Source of the DNA: Neurospora crassa OR74A
Lineage: Eukaryota; Ascomycota; Sordariomycetes; Sordariales; Sordariaceae
DNA: 64,000 bases
Direction of reading: 5' to 3'
NCBI RefSeq assembly: GCF_000182925.2
Contig: NC_026504.1
Location: 5,704,001 to 5,768,000, forward strand
The notes below the pieces were generated by a model. It was not told the origin of the DNA. It was given only the letters and a program-made list of their open reading frames with translations, and searched no databases. The stretch's first letter is position 1, and each line of letters begins with the position of its first letter. Position numbers and translations under genes: made by a program. Below are positions 1 through 11,153 of the stretch, one piece after another.

Positions 1-976
1 ACCGTATCGAGCTTGGTCTCAACGGGGATGATAATGGGCATGACCCCATGGTCACAACTTAAAGCCTTGATGCGCCTTTAGGCTTTGGGGGTTTGCCTTT
101 TGCTTTTTGGGCTTTTTTTTCTTATACATGACTGGCGTTTTATTATTATAACTGGAGGTTCAACGGGTTGAAGCATGCTGAAGGCGTTAGGACAGGCGGT
201 AGAACACGACGCCTTGGGTTGTTAATGAGGCAGAAAGTATTGCCAGCGATTGGGGCATCGCACTATTATTATCATCCGGAGAGGGGGTTATAGCACTTGG
301 TGCTCTATTGACACAATACAGTAATGTTTTGACGGTCAACCTATGTTCTTCTTCTGCCTCTTGCTGTCTCAAGTGCCATGTTGACATGCCCATAACTCTG
401 GAGATGTCAGGGTGTTCCTGATAGACTACGAATAAAGAGTGTCTACACGCAGACCCACATTTGCACTTCCATCTCTAGAGCCTCATGCTTCCATCGTGTT
501 GACCACCCCCTTTTTATCCTCCAGTCTCAAGCACGAACAGCCTGCTCATGTCTTCCGATATCCGTGCTCTCTTGTTGACCTGGTTTCGCTCTGTACTACC
601 AACATTTGCTTTAGCTATTATGTTAACTCCGGTCTCTTCAAGTCTGTTCCTCTCGAACAAAGAGCATCCATAGTCAATCCTTTTACACAACAGAGATGCG
701 GAGGAAAAGGGAAGTATCATGTTGTAAAAAAACGAAATGCTTGCTCTAGGTTTCATTTCTCTTATATGGTTCCGTGTTTCCCATATTTGTCGAAGACAGT
801 CCGTCTCAGAGGTTTCCGTTCTTCCCTCTTTCTTCTTTGTTGTTGGTCGGTTCCTGTAGCAATCCTTCACAGAGGTTCAGTTGATCCCTCTTTTCCTGTA
901 TCTTCCCTCTCAACATCCCCCTTCCTTTCCGCAGAACGTATGCCCTGCTTCTTCCCACCCCTCTTCCACAGGACAT
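1..976. other. left-edge sequence downstream of nuo-21
   Basis: No gene could be supported here. The open frames present (for example 439-990 on plus and 514-870 on minus) have mixed codon use, no recognisable domain and no splice context. The right end is probably the 3' untranslated region of the minus-strand nuo-21 gene. A T-rich run lies near 113-120. Confidence 0.5.
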
Positions 977-1862
977 TTACTTGGTCCTGACAATCTTCAA
1001 CTTCTTGGGGCTATACAAAAAGTTGTTGGCGTACGCCTTGGGCGTAAAGTGGCGCTGGTTCGGCTCCTGCACAAAGTACTCGTACCCTTGCTTCTCGGCA
1101 AACTGAATGGCCTCCTCCTTGGTGCGGAAGGTCAGGTGCGTGCCCTGCACAAAGTCGCCCGACGATTGCCAGCCCATCAGCTCGTTTTCCCAGCGGTGGC
1201 CCTTTTCGAGCACGTCCCAGTCCATGCGCCAGAGGACGCGGCTGTTGGAGGATTGGGTGGCGGGTTTGGAAGGAAGGTAGATGCTGGGTGCGTGGTTAGC
1301 CTGTGTTGTTTGTTTTATTTATTAGAGGGAGATAACGTACCGAACAGTGCGGGCTTGCAACTCCATGGGAGCGCCCGAGACGACGGCGGCCGGAAGAATA
1401 CCTTCCTCGGAACCATTCTGGATGTGCTTGGGGACTGGGGTCCAGGTGCTGCATTTGATAGCCATTGTCAGCTTCTTATGGACCCAGAGCTACATTATGG
1501 TTTCGTCTGATGAATATGCAGCCATGGCGGTGGGTTGGTCCTCCATTTTTCGGTCTTGCATTATCTAGATATACGGTGTTTGGTGTAATTCTTTCTGGTC
1601 AAGACCGGGGCAGCGCATACGAAGTGGCCTTGTCAATGGGAACATTGTAATCGGGCGAGTTCCGCTTGGGCGTGGCCAGAGGCGAGTCCTCCTTTGCGAG
1701 CTTCTCGGGCACGCGGGCGGACTCGACAGAGGGCACGCGGGCGGGTTCGGCAGAGTCGCTGAGTGCTCGACGCTGAGCAGCACCCATGACAGAAGGCATC
1801 ATGGCATTCGAAGTGCGCAACATGCGCGCCGCCGAGGCGGTGGTGATTCGTAGCGCAGACAT
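977..1862 (-). CDS. nuo-21: NADH:ubiquinone oxidoreductase 21-kDa subunit (NDUFS4 family), mitochondrial
   Basis: Accessory subunit of respiratory complex I, located in the peripheral arm on the matrix side. Three exons join in frame: 1862-1621, 1448-1341 and 1283-977, with GTATGC and GTACGT donors, giving 218 aa. The N-terminus is rich in Ala, Arg, Ser and Thr with no early acidic residue, as expected of a mitochondrial presequence. The C-terminal half carries the NDUFS4 signature: the RTVRIYLPSKPATQS segment (about residues 110-125), then WDVLEKGHRWENELMGW and the FVQEPNQ region. The start at 1862 is preferred over an in-frame ATG at 2030 because the extra 56 residues look non-coding. Length and sequence match the Neurospora 21-kDa subunit from memory. 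It is divergent from ATP17, with 602 bp between the two starts, so the two respiratory genes share a promoter. Confidence 0.95.
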
Positions 1863-2464
1863 ATCGTGGGATTTATCAATTATACCGAGCGTCGGTATCG
1901 ATGGAGTCGGGAAGAGGAGTACACGGTGGATTCGGGGAGGGAGCTTGTCGTCCAATTCCCACCGCGAAAAGAGGAGCCGCAATTGATTAGGTAGTTCTTG
2001 TGACGGACGAAGTGACGATATCCCAGTCAAGCAACCTACCTTAGGTAGGGAAGTCGGGGAGACCTAAGCACTGACCACCTTGGCTTTACTGCTGTTGCTG
2101 TGTCGTCGCGGGTTGACGCTGCAGTGTGCTGACTGAGTGCTGAGACTCTCTCTCAGAAGTCGAAGCTGTCCGTCAATGTGCCAAGCCCACCCCCCACCAT
2201 CTCCCCTCCAATTGGCCAGCCGGAAACAACCGCGCAAGAACCTTTCCTGCCGAAGAGACAGTCCCCCTCTGTGCTGAGTGTGTTTCCCAGACAGTGCCAG
2301 TGGCAGACGCTGAGGGCCCGTGCACGCACCCAGCAGAGACGGCAGCCCGGTTCAAGTTCGCCAAAAGAGAAGGTCCTTGCGTTTTAACAGCTCAAATCCG
2401 TGACAACATCGCCAAACCCGGAACAACACCTGTGCAAGTGCTGAACCACCCCCCGACCGCCAAA
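1863..2464. promoter_or_regulatory. shared divergent promoter of nuo-21 and ATP17 with a CCAATTGG palindrome
   Basis: The 602 bp between two oppositely oriented respiratory-chain start codons must hold both promoters. At 2208-2215 lies CCAATTGG, which is a CCAAT box read from either strand. CCAAT is the known binding core of the fungal HAP/CBC complex, which in yeast activates respiratory genes. A second structure at 2035-2049 is a 7-bp inverted repeat, CCTACCT with AGGTAGG. The assignment to HAP control is inference. Confidence 0.55.
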
Positions 2465-3442
2465 ATGAGCTTCGTCACCCGCCGTGCGCTCTCTACCCTT
2501 ATCCCCCCCAAGGTGAGTCTTCGTTGTTGTTTGGGAGCTGGGTGAGAAGTGGTGAGGTTGGTTGCTGACAGAAGCTGTGTGTGTGTGTGTGTGTGCTAGG
2601 TCGCCTCTCCCAAGGTACGTTCGATTTTGATGAAACTGCGATTCCGACGAGACAAGATACGATAGACGAGATGGATTGGGCAGCACCGAATGCGACAGCT
2701 GCTATGATGGGCAGTGATGGGAGAGAGAGAAAGAGCAAGCAAGATTGGGAAATCCGGCAATGGACGATGCATGATGGGGAAATGCGACAACAATGCGGGC
2801 ACAGCCAAAACTTCGGCTCGGATCGTATGGACACGACAACAAATGAAACAAACAAGACCGGAAACGAAGCAACACGAGCAGAAAAACCGGACCGACAGCA
2901 GGGGAGGGAATATGAAGGAACAGGATGATGCGATTGGCGCGGATTTACAGAACCAGGAGGTCCAGTGGCTAACTCGACAACCCCCCAAATCCAGGCCATT
3001 GGCGCTGCCCCCGATGCTGTCGTCATGAAGCGCGTCGTCTCGTTCTACGAGAAGCTTCCCCGCGGCCCCGCTCCCGAGATCAAGCCCCAGGGCTTCTGGG
3101 GCAAGTACCAGGCCAAGCACTTCGGCAAGAACCCTTCGGCTAAGCGTACGTCTACCATCATCTACATGTTGTCCCGGGTCGAGAAAAAGCCCGGCCAGAG
3201 GTCCCAGAGGAGGAAGGGGACGGGTCAGGAAGGAAGAGAGAAAGAGAGTGGGAAAGATGCTGACAGAGGAAAACAGCCATCGTTCACGCCATTGTCGGTC
3301 TCCTGATCGTCGGTTATGCCCAGAACTACTACTTCCACCTCCGTAAGTTCAACATTGCCCACTGTGAAAATGGATCAGAAGAGGAAAGGGGACAGATGCT
3401 GACATGTGACAAAAAGGCCACCACAAGAACCACGCTCACTAA
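2465..3442 (+). CDS. ATP17: mitochondrial F1Fo ATP synthase subunit f
   Basis: Small membrane subunit of the Fo stator/dimer region of ATP synthase. Five exons: 2465-2512, 2600-2614, 2995-3145, 3277-3342 and 3417-3442, giving 101 aa, which equals the yeast Atp17 length as I recall it. Exon 2 is a 15-nt microexon encoding VASPK; skipping it would keep the frame. Family hallmarks are the FYEKLPRGPAPEIK segment (about residues 33-46), the YQAKHF motif, one transmembrane helix (AIVGLLIVGYAQNYYFHL) and the basic HHKNHAH tail. The 380-nt intron before exon 3 is long for this genome. The gene is divergent from nuo-21, consistent with coordinated expression of oxidative phosphorylation genes. Confidence 0.95.
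2600..2614 (+). other. ATP17: 15-nt microexon of ATP17
   Basis: Flanked by a GT-rich tract ending in ctag on the left and a GTACGT donor on the right. It encodes five residues that fill the expected family spacing between the PPK and AIGAAPDA segments. Confidence 0.8.
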
Positions 3443-4578
3443 GCGGGCGGAACATTGTTCATGAGATATCCCTTTTCCCTACTTGGCGATGAACAGTTGA
3501 AGAAATCAGCCGTGTACATAAGTGCTATCTAATAGATGGAATGCCGTGGTTCCCAAGGTTCCTCCCGAGAGCGGATCATGATTTACTTGGTGCCAAATGT
3601 GGCTTAATGTGAAACGAATCACATTCGGCCGTTTGGGGTTGAATTCACCAACGTCAGTTGAATCCTCCAACGTGAAGACATGAGGAGATGGAAGTATGGG
3701 GAGTCAGCCGGAAAATCATCCACGTGGAAGCTGGCGCCGGCGTGAATTGATCAGACCAAGACAGCATCCTAGATCATGCCATGAATTTTCCGGATGAAAG
3801 ATACCCGGGGAGTCTGCGAAATCCCGAGTTTGGAAGTTTCGGTCCATTAGTTTATGTATAACTGAACAAGCTCGAGGAGGGGTTGCGACTTGCGAGAACC
3901 CCCAAAGACTGGATTCAACAATTGTCATGAGCCATGTAGAACCGTTCCACCGCCACTGATATGGCACTGACAACTGTATCTCACGGATATGTCATGCTCA
4001 CGAGCTTTTGCATGACGCATGGACGTAGACGAGGCGTGTGGCTGTTGTTGATGTGAAGAGGACCCCTGGTGTAGCCTTGCCATTTGATAATGTCCGTGCC
4101 GTGTTGTGGTGGTCCTCAGTCTTGAGAAAGACAGGAGGTCCAAGCTCCCTTCAGTTTGGTGCGGGTCGCTGGGGGGGTGGTGGCCGGCCGGGTCTGCGCT
4201 AGGCCAGAAACAAAATGGAAGCATGGGTGCCACCTGAACAACGAACAGGCAGTGAGCTCCCGTCTCTGCAGTGATCTTTCGACGGCACCTCACACTCCAG
4301 TCAACTTTCCACTGTGACAGACAGACAGACAACCGCAGTCCACCCCTCGTCCGTCCAGTCACTTCGCTTTGTGAACTGAACCCAAGCAAACGGCGAGACT
4401 GTGAATAATAAACCTCCTCCCAAGTCCAAGGTGAGTTAGTAGTTTTCGCTTTTTTGTTTGTTTGTTTGACGAGATAGAGTCAGAGGCACTTCATCTCAAC
4501 TGTTGCTTGTTTCATTCTCGTCAGAGCCACGGCAGTCAGTGCTGTTTGGTCGAGTTCCCTGCCACATGGGAGGCTCAG

Positions 4579-4614
<36 letters not shown>

Positions 4615-5546
4615 GACTCAGCAGGAGGAGGGGACCTGAGACCCGACTGATGATCGCTGCCTTGCTGCCGCCGGCTACCTACCTACCCACCAGTACCTAG
4701 TCCCTCTGCTGAGTCGTCTCAGCCCAGTGACCTCTACCCAGTGGCCCAGTGACGGGGACCAGCGAGACAGAGTGCGTGGGTGGTCAGCCAGTGTGATCCA
4801 CTTCCATTTTCCATCTTGCTGCACCTCCATCGCCTTCACTGGAATAAAAGTTCCCCCCCCCCCCCACGGCATCCCGTTACTCCTCCCTACCGAAACTCTA
4901 CCTACCTCTACCTACCTCACCCTCACAACGAGCCACCACACAACCTCAACGTCTCCCGTTGGCGTTTCCTTCCTCACCTCCTTACCTACCTAGAGGTACA
5001 TTTTCCCTTTCGTCCCCTCCCAACGACACGGCAAACAACGAGGATCCGCACTCAACATTACCTCTACCTACATTGTACAGTAGTACCAAGTCTAGAGACT
5101 CGACACTCAGCTGCCTGCTTTCTGTCCCCAAAACGACATCAAGGAGGGGTACGTACCTACCTGCCTACAACTTGCTGGCCCCTTCTTGCACTTCACCTCA
5201 CCTTGACCTCGCCTGCCTGTTCTCTCCCTTCCCCCCCCCTCGCTTTTCCTTTCCCCCGCACCCTTCTTTCACCTCCGTCTCAGCTCGGTCTGGTCAGGCG
5301 TCTTGTTGCGCAAAAAGTCGCATCGCATATTCGGCGCGCGCTCGTTTGTCCCACGGCAACATCCAGCATATATTCAGCAGCAATACTGACGGAATCTTCA
5401 CCCCAAACAGTCTACCATCGACTTACCCCACACGACAAACGACGTCTTTCTTTAATCTCGAGATACCCTGGCGCATTACGCGAGCCCTTGCGATTCCAAT
5501 CCCCCACCCCTCGTCGTGTCGACTATCACCCGAAATCTCACAGCGT
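3443..5546. other. intergenic region and long pyrimidine-rich leader of the RGG-protein gene
   Basis: No gene was recognised in these 2.1 kb. The stretch from about 4390 to 5546 is rich in C and T with many TACC/CTACC repeats, a run of 30 A at 4579-4608 and a C run near 4854-4865. It most likely contains the promoter and a long 5' leader of the next gene. Several short upstream frames with ATGs exist but none looks conserved. Confidence 0.5.
4579..4608 (+). repeat. 30-nt A homopolymer
   Basis: An uninterrupted run of 30 A about 940 bp upstream of the start of the RGG-rich protein gene. No target-site duplication was noticed and no coding region adjoins it, so a retroposed poly(A) tail is not supported. 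Confidence 0.9.
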
Positions 5547-8500
5547 ATGATGGCCGCTGAGGTAGCAAAGGACCGATCTGATGATGCAACACACGTAACT
5601 TCCGAGGCCGAGCCTGTGAGTACCTTGGCCCAACGCCCTCCGGGGCCCCGCCGCTCAACAACTGCTTCACTTCACTGACCCGCTCACCCTCTCACCAGAC
5701 GATCAAGATCGATGCTCCGGACGCGCAGAATGCTCCACTCGACCAGTCGCAATTAACAGGCGAAAGTGCCACCCCCCCTGCTGCTACGGAAGAGATCGAG
5801 AATAAGCACATCTCCGACATCGCGAATGAAGTGGTAACCTCGGCCGAGGTCAGTGTTAGCGGAGGATCCGATAACGAAGCCACCAAGAGCAAGGACGACA
5901 AGCCCCGCAGTTCGTCGACCGTTAAGAAGCCCATTGCCTTCAAGGCCATCAATGTCAACCAAAAATTTCTCACCACAAAGGCCACTACGCCGGCCGCCCC
6001 GGCCAAGGTCGCCGAGAAGCCTGCAGCGACAACGACTCTCAGCTCTACACCTGGAAGTCTGACCCCGCGGCCCAGGCTCATTGCAAAGACGGGAAGCGGG
6101 TCAGTCAAGTCGGCCACCGGCGCTAATGGCAAAACGGGCAGTGCGCCAGATCCAAATGCCGTGTGGAATAAGAACAGACGTGAGCAGATATCTATGTCAG
6201 ACGATCCGGACTTGTGGATGGCTAACTAGTAGGCAGCTGTCCCACCTCCCGAGCCGAAAAAGTATACCGACGAGGAATTAAAGAAATATGGAATTCACAT
6301 GGCGAGCCGTCTCCAACCCGAAGACACCACCAAGGGTCAGGCGAATTGGGCCGATATTGACGATGACGACGAAGATTGGGCACCGGAAACAATCACATGG
6401 AAGGATGGCACTAAGATTGCTATCCCACATACCGAAGAGCAACCCCCGGCACCCCCCACGCCAGCGCCAGCGCCAGCGCCCGAACCGGAACCCGTTCCAA
6501 AACCTGTCGAAGCCATCAAGGAAAGTGTGGCTGCGGAGAAACCGAAATCACCTGCCCCAGGCCACGCATCATCACCTGCCCCAGGCCATGCGTCTGTCAT
6601 TAAGCCTGGGGTTCTGGGGTCTGGAAAAGGTCTTATACTCAAGGGTGCCCCCGAGAAGCCTACCCTCGTCGCAAAGCCCCCGCCCCCGCCAGCGCCCGTC
6701 AAATCACCCTGGGCACCGATACCAAAGGTGGAGAAAGTTTCTCCCATGGTTGTTGAACCGCCGCCGCCGCCGCCGAATCACCATGCACCGAGGTATCCCC
6801 CGAGAGATGGGCCGCAATATACTGGTTTTCCTCCTGCGGGGCCGAAGGAAATCGCCGCAGATGATTTCAGCAGAGGACCGTGGAGAGACGGGCCAGGTGG
6901 AAACAGAGAGCTATATAATTCACATTCTGGACGCTACGAACCTGTTCAGGACCGCCGCGGATCGATGCGCCCAGAGCCGCAGTACCGTGACGGCAGACAG
7001 CCTTCTGTCTTGCAACGCCCTGCCCACAACGATCACCACCACGGCCCAGCCGAACCCTCTGCCGCTTTCCAAACACACAGGACTAGCGATCAACATGTAC
7101 CCTACGGCCACGGCCGTAGACGCGGCTCGTCCAACGTTAGTGGCGTTAGCAGCGGCTTCTTGAACCGTACCAAGGGCTTTGAACAGCCATTACAACCACC
7201 CGAAATTCTCAACGCCAGGCGCGAATCTATGACGGCCGGTAGTGACGGTCCTGGGTCGCCGAGGAACTTTTCGCCTTCTGGCTTGCAGCACGGGCCCCGT
7301 CACCCCCACCCTCACCCTCACCCGCACCCTCACCCTCACCCGCACCACCAGGGTTGGCCTCCACGGGTTTCTCCAGCCGTGAGTCACGCAGTACCGGCAC
7401 CGCATCATCATCACGGTCCCGATATGGTTGGGGTGCCCCCAGTTGGGATGCCTCCAGTTGGCCCGCCGCCACCTGTTCAGGAACAAGTGCCGTTGGTTAC
7501 GGATCAAGAGATTGAGCTGCAGAAGAGGTTGATGCGTGAGAAGGTAGAGGCGGCTCGGAAACGGCGCATGGAAGAAGAAGAGCGCGAGAAGGCAGCTCGC
7601 GAGGAGCGTATCCGGCTCAAATTGCAGGCGCTAGGTCCTGCCCCCGAATCCAACAGTGCCAAGAAGGCTGCAGCGAAGGAGCAACCTGCTTCTACTATTA
7701 CGGAAGGTGCCGCCCAGACAGGTACGGCGACTGACGAGAAGGCCGAGGTGAAAACGCCGCCTACCACTCAACCGGAAAAAGCTGAACAGCCACCAAACGG
7801 TGTGCCTCCACAAATCCTACCGGACTCTGAGCCCCTCGAAAGCCGCCAGCCTCTTTGGTCTAAGCAACAACAGCAAGGGCGGTACACGGCTACTACTTGG
7901 GGTTCGCAGACATCCAAGAACGTCTGGGGTCCTCCTACCAACAACCGTACTCTAGGAAACGGTACCTTTAACCCCGACCTAGGCACATCCCCTCCCCCGG
8001 TTTCGAACAAGCCCGGGCCAGGCCCAATTGCACCCCCAAGCCGCACTACCGCCACTATGGCCACCAAGACTAATCTGTTCCCCGACGGTGCTCCCGCTCG
8101 GCTGCCGCCCATTGCCCCTCCCAATCACTCCAATGCGTCCACCGGTACCGGTACTTTATCTGCAGGTGAACGACAGGCCAAGGCAAATCAATGGGTCAGT
8201 GCTGCGCGCCTCAACGACGAGGCTTTCGAGACTATGCTCAAGGATCGATTTGCTGAGCAAGATCGTCGCCGGGCTGAAAAGGGGCTCACGGCTGAAGACA
8301 TCCAGCCTGTGGTCAAGGATGTCTGGCGTCCAACCAAGCTTGACGAGAACGGTATGAGGATCGAGGCTGGTCCCCGACAGACCGTCCGGGTTGGCAAGGA
8401 GAACCCGTGGGCTGCCTCTCAGCCTTCTCAGCAGACACAACCCCCGGCCGCGAATACATCTATGCTCGGTAATGGCGGCGCAGCACCACGAACCTCATCC

Positions 8501-9505
8501 AGGTTCTTTCCTAGTCGCCAGCAGACCATCGCTGCTGCGGAATACCAACGCCCTCATTCCCCTTCGCCTCCTCCCCCCGATACGGAGACGACGGGACATC
8601 CGGCATTCGACGGCGATGTCAAGCACCCCCACGTCTGCATTCCTACGCCCAGGCCCCAAGTTCGCCTACCACCCCCCTCTCAGGCGAGAGAGGAACCAAA
8701 GGTACAACATCCAGAGGCTCCCAAGCCGCCAGGTCCGTCCTTCTCGTGGGCTAACACGGTTGCGTACAAGGGCGAGGAGCGTTCACCAGCACCCAACCCG
8801 GGTAGTCCCTGGCAAGCTCGGATCGACAATCTGCTCGGAGCTCGTAAGCCTTCCCAGACACAGCAGAAGCCAGCTGCGGGAGTGGACTCGACGAGCCGCG
8901 CTGCCTATGAGCACCCAGAGACGTCTGTTACGGTGTCGCTTACCGCCGCTATGATCGCCGAAGCATCTCCTACAACGAAGGACATGGATGAGGACTGCTT
9001 TGAGGAACAGGAGATGGGTTCCTTGCCTACTGTCCGGATTCCTACTGAGCTTCCGGAGATGGCCTGGTCGCCTACATCCGCACCGCCACCCAAGCCTCTC
9101 CATCGCAAGTTCTTCCCCCTGACGACCAGCGCCGAGCCCATCCGTATTGACACCAGCTCAAACGGAATCGGCAGCGTCATTCGCATTGCATTTCCCGGGA
9201 CTGACCGGCACCCGCCCTTCGTCACCGCGGTGACTATTCCTTTCAGCAGGACTCGCAGCAACCCTCGTCGTGGCGGCGGCACATCACGCGGCGGTCGCCA
9301 TCCCGCGGCACCTCACAACCAGCGCGGCATGCCTGGAGGTCGTGGCAGTAGTAGAGACGCTGCTTCACCCAATGACCAAGGACCCACCGGCCCTCCTACC
9401 GGACCTAACGGGTCGCACCAGCAGAGTAGGGGCCGAGGTGGTGGCTACAGGGGTAGGGATAGTGCCTGGTCGAGGAGTGCGCCAACCGCTATTCAGACTT
9501 CCTAG
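5547..9505 (+). CDS. large Pro-rich, His-repeat, RGG-tailed protein of unknown function
   Basis: Three exons: 5547-5615, 5699-6179 and 6237-9505, all in frame, giving 1272 aa. I do not recognise an enzymatic domain. In order: a Ser/Thr/Ala-rich N-terminus; a compact conserved-looking stretch around residues 190-240 (KKYTDEELKKYGIHMASRL followed by NWADIDDDDEDWAPETI); a Pro/Ala linker; a His-Pro run near 540-556; a charged predicted coiled coil near 610-655 (EKVEAARKRRMEEEEREKAAREE); a WGSQTSKNVWGPP motif; a VWRPTKLDENG motif; and an Arg/Gly-rich C-terminus (about 1190-1264) with RGG and RGRGGG elements. The RGG tail and low complexity suggest an RNA-binding or ribonucleoprotein factor, which is inference. 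The start could also be the next ATG at 5550. Confidence 0.85.
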
Positions 9506-11153
9506 AACGGGGTCCGGTTGCTTACGAGGCAGAAATCGCGAGAGCCAACAGTCGATTCCTGGGTTGAGAATCATGAGGCCGGCTCGGATACCTGTCTGAA
9601 GGAGAAGAAACCATAACATCCGGAAACTGGCGAGGCAGTTGTCTGTTTCTCTGGCTTGTCCGAGCGGCAAGAAACCGAAGGCCAACAAAGTGAGAACGGT
9701 TACGTTGTAAGCACATATTTTATTTCGGTCTGGAAGTTGGTCGGCATGGTATGTACCCAACTGTACTTGACTTGCGTTCAAGATCGGTTACAGATCGAAT
9801 TTTGTGTTATGGAATCAGCCAAAGCATGTGAGGAGCCAAGGCTTCTATGAGGAAGTAGTCAACATGGGAGTTACAAACAAAGTGGCAGAGGAGAAGCAAG
9901 CACGGCTTGAACGCAGGTGGAACAAGCTACAATAGCTAAACAGGGTGACAGTAACACGGGAGAGGCATAAGGGGAAGGGAGGCTCAGTATCTAGGCTTCA
10001 CTGCAGTCAGCGAGCGGGCTCCAAAAAGCGACTTCCACCACTTCACTCCCTACCAAGCATAAGGGAAAGCGGCAAGAAGCGCAAAGGGTTAATACAATCA
10101 CACGATACGAATGGAACGACAAAAAAATGTCACAATTCACACAGGACTGTTGTTTGTTTGTGAACGAACTGAGATGGGGAAAGACAAATCTTTTCATCTT
10201 TTTGTCGTGTATTGATGGGGGATTACCTAGATCCACATGGAAGCTAGCTTAGTGCATGCATGTACACTATGCAAAATCGCGTGTGCGAACAAGTAAAATG
10301 AAAGCAAACAATGAGATATATCTTGGTCCGTTTTTGATGGCCGTTGAACGTATCGTAGACGTTGTGGGGGGGTAAGGGACTCTTATCGAGGAGAAGGTTG
10401 ATGTTGCTTTTGATGCTTGGTCACTTTTTGCCTGCGCTAACGAAGTGTATCGACTACAAGATGATGTAGGGGACTGGCAGTTGTTGATTTCATGGCTTTT
10501 GCTTTCACTTTTTGTTTCCTCCTTTATCAAGTTCAAGAAAAACTGTTCTTGCCCGTTTCACTTTTGAGTGAAATGGATTGGACCAGCAAGTTATGCAAGC
10601 GCATCACTGCCTCTTCTACCAAGTATTGCAATTTGAATTTGTTCAACTAAATCGATTATCTTATTTGTGTTCGGTCCCGGGCTTTGTACCAGATTGGCAG
10701 AGCCACGAATCATCTCTGCTTCTGTAAAAAGATAAATCCGTTTCCTTCCAGTTTTTCGAAAAAGAAAGAAGGAAAGCAACACGGCGACTCACGATACTAA
10801 CAAACTATCTAAATCATGCCAGAAACTTGATTAATATATCATTAGGTCTTGAATCAGGTTTGCCGAGTCTATCTATTTGACTATCCTGAATCTGTTGAGG
10901 ATGTATTATTTCCATTATGCAGCCTAGCCGAAGAACCCAATGGATATTCAAGTATGAAAGCAAGGATATTGACCCAGACTAGGTCGTAGTCTACATAGCA
11001 GTGTCATCAACTGTCACAATTAATTTGATATGGCATTCGAATCTCCCTTCTGAGGTAAACGACCATAGCAAAGACGATATCTGCACTAGAAAAAGCATGT
11101 TGATCACATATTTATTTATTCATCGGCTACTCCAAAACAACGCTATCCCTCCC
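9506..11153. other. intergenic sequence between convergent genes
   Basis: These 1.6 kb separate the ends of two convergent genes. The sequence is AT-richer than the flanking genes, without conserved frames, repeats or RNA genes that I could see. It presumably holds two 3' untranslated regions. Confidence 0.5.

Noticed and set aside
439-990. 183-codon open frame on plus at the left edge
   Set aside because: No recognisable motif, mixed codon use, and its end overlaps the last exon of nuo-21 on the other strand.
4579-4608. A30 run as the tail of a retroposed element
   Set aside because: No element-like coding sequence upstream and no flanking duplication was seen.
6337-9781. Several long minus-strand frames opposite the RGG-protein gene
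   Set aside because: They are reverse-strand shadows of a GC-rich coding region and have no domain signal.
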